Shown one piece after another: positions 5,423 to 10,396 of a stretch of DNA of 10,396 bases. The notes below the pieces were generated by a model. It did not search any database, was not told where the DNA came from, and saw only the letters and a list, made by a program, of their open reading frames with translations. This stretch comes from DATJLQ01 sp035509415 (GTDB lineage Bacteria > Pseudomonadota > Alphaproteobacteria > JACZXZ01), in NCBI GenBank assembly GCA_035509415.1, contig DATJLQ010000191.1:1-10396 (forward strand), in the 5' to 3' direction. Positions within the stretch are counted from its first letter, which is position 1. Each line of letters starts with the position of its first letter. The position numbers and the translations under genes are program-made.

Positions 5423-6733
5423 ATGAAGCCAGCCCGGTTGCAGACCCCGAGTGCCGCGAAACGCGGCGGCCCCGTCCCCGGAATCGCGACGACCACGCTC
5501 GGAAACGGCCTTCGGGTGCTCACCGACCCCATGGCCGAGGTCGAGAGCGTTTCCCTCGGCGTCTGGGTCGAGGCGGGGGCGCGCTACGAGCAGGCGGCGG
5601 AAAGCGGCATCTCCCATCTCCTCGAGCACATGGCCTTCAAGGGCACGGCGCGGCGCTCGGCGCGCGACATCGCCGAGGAGATCGAGGCGGTCGGCGGCCA
5701 AATGAACGCCTATACCGCGCGCGAGAACACGGCCTATTACGTCAAGGTGCTCAAGGACGACGTGCCCTTGGCCCTCGACATTCTGGGCGACATTCTGCGC
5801 AACTCGGCAATGGACGCGGACGAGCTCGCGCGCGAACGCGACGTGGTGCTCCAGGAGATCGGCCAGGCGCGCGACACGCCCGACGACATCGTGTTCGACC
5901 ATTTCCAGGAGACCGCGTTTCCCGGCCAGCCGCTCGGCCGCCCGGTGCTGGGCGACGAGGCGGTGGTGGGCTCGGTCGAGCGCGCGTCCCTCGTCGGCTA
6001 CATGGCGCGCCATTACGGCGCGCAGCGCATGGTCCTCGCGGCGGCGGGGAAGATCGAGCATGAGCGCCTCGTCGAGCTCGCCGGGGCCGCGCTCGGCGAC
6101 GTGGCGCGCGGCTCTCCCGCGCAGCCCGAGGCCGGCCGCTACGCGGGCGGCGAGTTCCGCGCCGAGCGCAAGCTCGAGCAGGCGCACATCGTGCTCGGCT
6201 TCGAGGGGGTCGCGATCCACGACCCCGACTTCTACGCGCTCCAGCTGCTCTCGATGGCCCTCGGCGGCGGCATGTCCTCGCGCCTCTTCCAGGAGGTGCG
6301 CGAGCGGCGCGGGCTCGTCTACACCATCCACGCCTTCGCCTCGAGCTTCACCGACAGCGGCGTCTTCGGCATCTATGCCGGCACCGGCGAGGAGGAGGTG
6401 GCGGAGGTGGTGCCCGTGATCTGCGAGGAGCTCGCCCATGCCGGCAGCGAGGCGAGCAAGGCCGAGGTCGACCGCGCCGTCGCCCAGCTCAAGGCGGGCC
6501 TGCTCATGGGCCTCGAGAGCCCCGGCGCGCGCTCGGAGCAGCTCGCCCAGCAGCTCCTCATCTTCGGCCGGCCGATCCCAACGAGCGAGACCATCCGCAA
6601 GATCGAGGCGGTGGACAAGATCGCGGTCGCCCGCGTGGCCGCGCGGCTGATGGCCTCACGCCCGACGCTCGCGGCGCTCGGGCCGATCGGGCGGCTCGAA
6701 CCCTACGAGGCCGTCGCCGCCAGGCTGGCCTGA
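5423..6733 (+). CDS. M16 family zinc metallopeptidase (MPP/insulinase-like)
   Basis: This 436-residue peptidase resembles the beta subunit of the mitochondrial processing peptidase and its alphaproteobacterial relatives. The inverted zinc motif HLLEH is at 65-69 (ligands H65 and H69, catalytic E68), followed by MAFKGT. The third ligand is probably E145 in ERDVVLQEI, 76 residues after H69, the spacing known for MPP beta. The second, non-catalytic M16 domain follows, with LGGGMSSRLFQEVRERRGLVYTIHAF (about 280-305) near its middle. No signal peptide is seen, so it probably acts in the cytoplasm on peptides. The first 20 residues are not conserved in the family, and the ribosome binding site before ATG 5423 is poor, so the start is less sure. 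The GNAT gene begins 14 bases after its stop, suggesting cotranscription. The pairing thrC-M16-GNAT looks like a conserved alphaproteobacterial order. Confidence 0.94.
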   Translation: MKPARLQTPSAAKRGGPVPGIATTTLGNGLRVLTDPMAEVESVSLGVWVEAGARYEQAAESGISHLLEHMAFKGTARRSARDIAEEIEAVGGQMNAYTARENTAYYVKVLKDDVPLALDILGDILRNSAMDADELARERDVVLQEIGQARDTPDDIVFDHFQETAFPGQPLGRPVLGDEAVVGSVERASLVGYMARHYGAQRMVLAAAGKIEHERLVELAGAALGDVARGSPAQPEAGRYAGGEFRAERKLEQAHIVLGFEGVAIHDPDFYALQLLSMALGGGMSSRLFQEVRERRGLVYTIHAFASSFTDSGVFGIYAGTGEEEVAEVVPVICEELAHAGSEASKAEVDRAVAQLKAGLLMGLESPGARSEQLAQQLLIFGRPIPTSETIRKIEAVDKIAVARVAARLMASRPTLAALGPIGRLEPYEAVAARLA

Positions 6734-6747
6734 ACGGAACTGCCGGG

Positions 6748-7365
6748 ATGCGCTTGCTGCGGCCCCTTTCCGCCTCGCCCCCGCCGCCGACGCGGCTCAC
6801 CGGCCGCCGGCTCTATCTCCGCCAACCCGACGACCGCGACTGGCGCGCCTGGGCGGACCTGCGCGCCGCCTCGCGCGACTTCCTCGTGCCGTGGGAGCCG
6901 ACTTGGCCGGCCGATGCCCTCTCGCGCGACAGCTTCCGCCGCCGCCTGCGCCGCTACGGCATGGATTGGCGCGAGGACGCGGGCTACAGCTTCTTCATCT
7001 TCCGCGGCGGCGACAATATCCTGCTCGGCGGCGCCACCCTCGGCAACGTGCGCCGCGGCGTCGCGCAATCGGCGACGCTCGGCTACTGGATCGGCGAGCC
7101 TTATGCGCGCCAGGGCTTCATGAGCGAGGCGATCGAGACCATGCTCGCGTTCGCCTTCGACACGCTTCAGCTCCACCGCCTCGAGGCGGCGTGCCTTCCC
7201 ACCAACGCGGCGAGCCAGGGCGTGCTGCGCCGCGTCGGCTTCCGCCAGGAAGGCTATGCGCGCCATTACCTGCGCATCAACGGCGCCTGGTGCGACCATC
7301 TCCTCTTCGCGCTCCTCGCGGAGGAGGCGGGCTATCACTATCCCTCGGAGCGCGCGTTCGAGTGA
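6748..7365 (+). CDS. GNAT family N-acetyltransferase, RimJ-like
   Basis: The 205-residue protein is a GNAT acetyltransferase close to RimJ, which acetylates the N-terminal alanine of ribosomal protein S5. Acetyl-CoA binding is indicated by GYWIGEPYARQGFMSEAIETML (about residues 112-133), with the R/Q-x-G-x pyrophosphate loop at 121-124. The C-terminal RimJ/RimL hallmark follows: LHRLEA.CLPTNAASQGVLRRVGF (142-165), then EGYARHYLRINGAWCDHLLFALL (168-190). Near the N-terminus, RLYLRQPDDRDWRAW (21-35) fits the family, while residues 1-18 are Pro-rich and variable. A weak GGA lies nine bases before the ATG. The gene follows the M16 peptidase by 14 bases and ends eight bases before the convergent AlgH-family gene. 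The actual acceptor is unknown; calling it RimJ itself would be too specific. Confidence 0.92.
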   Translation: MRLLRPLSASPPPPTRLTGRRLYLRQPDDRDWRAWADLRAASRDFLVPWEPTWPADALSRDSFRRRLRRYGMDWREDAGYSFFIFRGGDNILLGGATLGNVRRGVAQSATLGYWIGEPYARQGFMSEAIETMLAFAFDTLQLHRLEAACLPTNAASQGVLRRVGFRQEGYARHYLRINGAWCDHLLFALLAEEAGYHYPSERAFE

Positions 7366-7373
7366 GGGTCCGC

Positions 7374-7949
7374 TCAGGCGTGGCCGGCGCTGCCCGAGAG
7401 CATGCTGGGATCGGCGCCGAGCTTGCCGATCGCGCGCGACCATTTGGTCTCGAGCTCGCCGTCGAAGACGAGCGCCTCGTCCGGCCGCACATGGAGCCAG
7501 CCGTTCGCCTGGATCTCCTGCTCGAGCTGGCCGGGTCCCCAGCCGGCATAGCCGAGCGCGAGGAGCGACTTGCGCGGGCCGCGGCCGTCGGCGATCGCCT
7601 TCAGGATGTCGACCGAGGCCGTGAGCGCGATCGCGCTATCGACGGCGAGCGTGCCGTCCGTGCGAAAGTCGGCGGAATGCAGCACGAAGCCACGCCCGGA
7701 TTCGACCGGCCCGCCGAAATGGACGCGAAGGCTGCGGTCGACGTGCGTCGCCGCGATGCCGACCTGCTCGAGAAGCTCGGTGAAGGTCAGCTGGTCGAGC
7801 AGCCGGTTGATCACCAGCCCCATCGCCCCCTCCGAGCTGTGCGCGCACATGTAGACGATGGTGCGTGCGAAGCGCGGGTCCTGCATCGACGGCATGGCAA
7901 TGAGGAGCTGGCTGGAAAGATAGCCGGATGTAGCGGTCTGGAGCTTCAT
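7374..7949 (-). CDS. AlgH/YqgE family (UPF0301) protein
   Basis: The 191-residue protein belongs to the UPF0301 family, called AlgH in Pseudomonas and YqgE in E. coli. Its molecular function is not established, although AlgH was named for an effect on alginate regulation. The family pattern is complete: YLSSQLLIAMPSMQDPRFARTIVYMCAH (residues 10-37), the GAMGLVINR block (41-49), VHFGGPVESGRGFVLHS (76-92) and LLALGYAGWGPGQLEQEI (129-146). GAGGAG lies just upstream of the ATG but with only two bases between, closer than usual, so initiation may be inefficient; the homology still supports this start. It is transcribed away from the DsbD-like gene through a 104-base shared gap, and converges on the acetyltransferase with only eight bases between stop codons. 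Confidence 0.95.
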   Translation of the reverse strand: MKLQTATSGYLSSQLLIAMPSMQDPRFARTIVYMCAHSSEGAMGLVINRLLDQLTFTELLEQVGIAATHVDRSLRVHFGGPVESGRGFVLHSADFRTDGTLAVDSAIALTASVDILKAIADGRGPRKSLLALGYAGWGPGQLEQEIQANGWLHVRPDEALVFDGELETKWSRAIGKLGADPSMLSGSAGHA

Positions 7950-7989
7950 GGCTCCTCAAATATGGTGGGCACGGCGGCACCGCAATCGC

Positions 7990-7998
7990 AGTCTAGCA
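7990..7998 (-). promoter_or_regulatory. possible extended -10 element for the algH-family gene
   Basis: Read on the minus strand, TGCTAGACT matches the extended -10 pattern (TGn followed by TAnnnT) about 40 bases before the ATG at 7949. No convincing -35 box is seen at the expected distance. It is the best candidate in the short divergent gap but weakly supported. Confidence 0.25.
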
Positions 7999-8003
7999 TA
8001 ACT

Positions 8004-8031
8004 TTGCGCGGCGGGCCGCGCGTTCTATATC
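8004..8031 (+). promoter_or_regulatory. possible promoter for the DsbD-like gene, with inverted repeat in the spacer
   Basis: TTGCGC (8004-8009), a 16-base spacer and TATATC (8026-8031) form a modest sigma70-like promoter with a predicted start near 8038. A perfect inverted repeat, GCGCGGC (8006-8012) and GCCGCGC (8015-8021) around GG, overlaps the -35 box and fills most of the spacer. It could be an operator for a regulator controlling both divergent genes, or a chance product of high GC. GGAG at 8040-8043 lies ten bases before the GTG start. Confidence 0.35.
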
Positions 8032-8053
8032 AAGGCGGCGGAGCGTCGGCGGG

Positions 8054-10270
8054 GTGAAGCGTGCGGCAACGGATGCAAGCATGGCGATGGGTTTCGGCAT
8101 GAGGCGGCGCGGCTGGGGGCTCGTGCTCGCCCTCCTCGTCGCCGCCGCGGCGGGCAGCGGCGGTCGTGCCGCGAAAGCCGCCTCCGAGGAGAGTCTCGCC
8201 GGCCAGCCCGCGCCGGCCGCCGCACTCGCCTCGCCCTGGGTCGAGACCGAGCAGACCAGGCTCCGCCTGCTCTCGGCCGCGGCGGGCGTCGGCGAGGCCG
8301 CCGCGCTGCGCCTGGGCCTCGAGTTCAAGCTCGCAAGCGGCTGGAAGATCTATTGGCGCAGTCCCGGTGCCGCCGGCTTTCCGCCCCACCTCGACTGGAC
8401 GGGCTCGGAGAATCTGGCGCACGCCGCCATGGCCTGGCCGGCGCCCAAGCGCTTCTCCGTCCTCGGCCTCGACACGCTCGGCTACCACGACGAGGTGGTC
8501 TTCCCGCTGACGGCAACGCCCGTCAAGCCCGGCGAGGCGCTCAAGCTCGCGCTCAAGGTCGATTACCTCGTCTGCAGCGAGATCTGCGTCCCCTATACCG
8601 CCAACCTTGCCTTGACCGTGCCGGCGGGACCTGCGGATGCCACGGCCTTCACCCAGCTCATCGACCGCTACGCCGCGCGCGTGCCCGACGACGGCGCCGC
8701 CGCCGGGCTCGCGATCGCCGGCACCCGCGTCGGCGGCTCGCGCGCGCATCCCGTGCTCGAGGTCGAGGCCACGGCGCGGGAGCCCTTCAGCCATCCGGAT
8801 ATCTTCGTCGAAGGCCCGTCCGAGCTCGACTTCGCAGCGCCGCGCGTCGCCCTCTCGGACGGTGGTCATCACGCCCTCCTCCGCCTTGCCATCGGCACGG
8901 TGGGGAAGGCCTTTCCCGATTGGTCGGCGACGCCGCTCACCCTCACCCTGGTCGACGGCGCGCGCGCGCTCGAGGCCCATGTGACGCCGCGCGCGGCACC
9001 GCAAGCGCCGGAGTGGCAGGGCCTCCTCGCCATGCTGGGCCTCGCGCTCTTGGGCGGGCTCATTCTCAATCTCATGCCCTGCGTGCTGCCCGTGCTCTCG
9101 CTCAAGCTCCTCGGCATCGTCGGCCATGGCGGCGCCGAGCGGCGCGCCATCCGCGTGAGCTTCCTCGCCTCCGCCGCGGGCGTGCTCGCGGTCTTCCTCG
9201 CCCTGGCCTCGGCTGCCGTGGCGGCCAAGGCGGCGGGACAGGCGGTCGGCTGGGGCATGCAGTTCCAGGAGCCCGCCTTCCTCACCGCGCTCGCCGCCGT
9301 CGCCATGCTCTTCGCCGCCAATCTCTGGGGGCTCTTCGAGATCCGCCTGCCCGGCTTCCTCGCCGACGCGCTGGCGGGCGGCAGTCACGGCCGCGGCATC
9401 TTCGGCGAATTCTTGACCGGCGCCTTCGCCACGGTGCTGGCGACGCCCTGCTCGGCGCCCTTCGTCGGCACCGCGCTCAGCTTCGCGCTCGCCCGCGGAC
9501 CGCTCGAGATTTTCGCGATCTTCGCCGCGCTCGGCACGGGCCTCGCGCTCCCCTACCTCACGGTCGCGGCGATGCCCGGCCTTGCCGGCCGGCTGCCGCG
9601 GCCGGGGCGCTGGATGGTGGTGCTCCGCGCCGTGCTCGGCGCGGCGCTTGCGGCGACGGCGGCGTGGCTCCTCTTCGTGCTCGCGGGCGAGCGCGGGATG
9701 CGGGCCGCCCTCCTCGTCGCGGCGCTGCTCGCGGCGGTGCCGCCCGCGCTGGCCGCGCGCCGGCGCTGGCCGGTCTATTTCGCGCGCTCGGGCGCCGTCG
9801 CCGTCGTCGCCCTCATCCTCGCCGCCTTCCTGCTGCCGGACGAGCTCGCGCTCGCGCCGGCGGCGACGACGGCAGCCGCGAGTGAGGGCGACTGGCGGCC
9901 CCTCGCGCGGGCGCAGATTCCCCGCCTCGTGGCCGAAGGCAAGACCGTCTTCGTCGACGTGACCGCCGACTGGTGCCTGAGCTGCAAGGCGAACAAGGCC
10001 TTCGTCCTCGACCGCCAGCCGGTCCAGGGATTGCTCGCGGCACCGGACGTGGTGCGCATGGTGGCGGACTGGACGCGGCCCTCCGACGAGATCGCCGCCT
10101 ATCTTGCGAGCTTCGGGCGCTACGGCATTCCGTTCAACGTGGTCTATGGCCCGGGGGCGCCCGCGGGCATCGCGCTGCCCGAGCTTCTCAATGCGGACGC
10201 GGTGCGGGCGGCCCTGCTCAAGGCGGGCCGCGCGAATGCCGCCGGCACCGGCGCCAGCCCCGCCGGCTGA
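8054..10270 (+). CDS. ScsB-like DsbD family protein-disulfide reductase
   Basis: This 738-residue inner-membrane protein should pass electrons from cytoplasmic thioredoxin to periplasmic partners. A signal peptide is clear: RRR at 17-19 then a hydrophobic run to about 36. The N-terminal periplasmic domain (about 55-310) carries the pair C174/C178 in YLVCSEICVPY, typical of ScsB rather than classical DsbD. The membrane domain (about 322-595) has the two redox cysteines C343 in NLMPCVLPVLSLK and C466 in ATPCSAPF. The C-terminal thioredoxin-like domain has WCLSC (C641/C644) and a later cis-proline (GIPFNVVYG). These six are the only cysteines in the protein. GTG 8054 is used here. ATG codons at 8081, 8087 and 8099 are in frame, and 8099 would give a tighter signal peptide, so the start is uncertain. 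A peroxiredoxin gene follows after 87 bases. Confidence 0.93.
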   Translation: MKRAATDASMAMGFGMRRRGWGLVLALLVAAAAGSGGRAAKAASEESLAGQPAPAAALASPWVETEQTRLRLLSAAAGVGEAAALRLGLEFKLASGWKIYWRSPGAAGFPPHLDWTGSENLAHAAMAWPAPKRFSVLGLDTLGYHDEVVFPLTATPVKPGEALKLALKVDYLVCSEICVPYTANLALTVPAGPADATAFTQLIDRYAARVPDDGAAAGLAIAGTRVGGSRAHPVLEVEATAREPFSHPDIFVEGPSELDFAAPRVALSDGGHHALLRLAIGTVGKAFPDWSATPLTLTLVDGARALEAHVTPRAAPQAPEWQGLLAMLGLALLGGLILNLMPCVLPVLSLKLLGIVGHGGAERRAIRVSFLASAAGVLAVFLALASAAVAAKAAGQAVGWGMQFQEPAFLTALAAVAMLFAANLWGLFEIRLPGFLADALAGGSHGRGIFGEFLTGAFATVLATPCSAPFVGTALSFALARGPLEIFAIFAALGTGLALPYLTVAAMPGLAGRLPRPGRWMVVLRAVLGAALAATAAWLLFVLAGERGMRAALLVAALLAAVPPALAARRRWPVYFARSGAVAVVALILAAFLLPDELALAPAATTAAASEGDWRPLARAQIPRLVAEGKTVFVDVTADWCLSCKANKAFVLDRQPVQGLLAAPDVVRMVADWTRPSDEIAAYLASFGRYGIPFNVVYGPGAPAGIALPELLNADAVRAALLKAGRANAAGTGASPAG

Positions 10271-10357
10271 GCTCGCGAGGGGGCTGGATTTGCCGCGCGG
10301 ATCGGGTATTTATGGGCGGCCCGCGGGGCGCGTCGATCTCTTGCAAGGGGTAGGGTC
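10271..10357 (+). promoter_or_regulatory. dsbD-peroxiredoxin gap with ribosome binding site and weak promoter candidate
   Basis: AAGGGG (10345-10350) sits seven bases before the peroxiredoxin ATG and is a good ribosome binding site. Upstream, GGGTATTTATG (10304-10314) contains a -10-like TATTTA with CTGGAT 17 bases before it, a poor -35 box. No terminator is seen after the dsbD stop, so readthrough from dsbD is possible. The promoter part is a guess; the ribosome binding site is solid. Confidence 0.3.
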
Positions 10358-10396
10358 ATGACGATCAAGGTTGGAGACAAGCTTCCGTCGGTGAAG
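10358..10396 (+). CDS. Peroxiredoxin, 5' end only (window edge)
   Basis: Only 13 codons are present, reading MTIKVGDKLPSVK. This matches the usual opening of AhpC/TSA-Prx5-type peroxiredoxins (I.VGDKLPSV), thiol peroxidases that reduce hydrogen and organic peroxides. The catalytic cysteine lies beyond the window. The start is well supported by AAGGGG seven bases upstream. No signal peptide precedes the conserved motif, so this enzyme is probably cytoplasmic. Its position after a DsbD-like gene suggests a shared thiol-redox theme, but the call rests on a very short sequence and must be confirmed with the downstream DNA. Confidence 0.65.
   Translation, partial: MTIKVGDKLPSVK

Noticed and set aside
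8030..9388. Antisense open frame opposite the DsbD-like gene (452 codons)
   Set aside because: No domain is recognisable, the composition is a GC-shadow type, and it would overlap the divergent promoter region.
8353..9885. Long same-strand open frame inside the DsbD-like gene (510 codons)
   Set aside because: The product is Arg/Ala/Pro low-complexity and out of frame with a clearly conserved membrane protein.
1..10396. tRNA or rRNA genes, CRISPR array, insertion sequence or transposase, attachment sites
   Set aside because: The window was read for cloverleaf-like gaps, regularly spaced repeats and transposase motifs; none was seen. Gaps between genes are all under 130 bases.

Overview
The window is a GC-rich (roughly 70% by eye), densely coded chromosomal segment. 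It most likely comes from an alphaproteobacterium, probably Rhodospirillales-like. The reasons are the GC-biased codon use, the SURF1 / threonine synthase / M16 peptidase / RimJ-like acetyltransferase neighbourhood (which I recall as conserved downstream of cytochrome oxidase genes in Alphaproteobacteria), the divergent AlgH/YqgE family gene, and a ScsB-type DsbD followed by a peroxiredoxin. Assignment below class level is a guess.

Layout. (1) 3-836: TauD/TfdA-family Fe(II)/2-oxoglutarate dioxygenase, possibly cut at its 5' end. (2) 887-3183: SURF1 cytochrome oxidase assembly factor, overlapping by one base (TGATG) an M32 metallocarboxypeptidase. (3) 3195-3829: a compact MazEF-type toxin-antitoxin cassette with its own sigma70-like promoter, a 31-bp near-palindromic operator over the -10 element, overlapping antitoxin and toxin genes, and a probable intrinsic terminator inside the last codons of the toxin gene. 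(4) 3887-7365: threonine synthase, M16 (MPP/PqqL-like) zinc peptidase and a RimJ-like GNAT acetyltransferase. (5) 7374-7949, minus strand: an AlgH/YqgE (UPF0301) protein, convergent with the acetyltransferase. (6) 8054-10270: a ScsB-like DsbD membrane disulfide reductase, divergent from algH. (7) 10358-10396: the first 13 codons of a peroxiredoxin that runs off the window.

How the parts fit. SURF1 serves haem-copper oxidase assembly, but no cox genes lie immediately upstream here. The M32 peptidase and the MazEF cassette sit between SURF1 and thrC, which I expect to be adjacent or nearly so in relatives, so this spot looks like an insertion hotspot. The right-hand end is redox-related: DsbD-like transfer of cytoplasmic reducing equivalents across the inner membrane, next to a peroxiredoxin.

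All genes belong to known families. I see no convincing evidence for a wholly new system. The most informative non-coding signal is the mazEF operator/promoter, followed by the toxin-embedded terminator.
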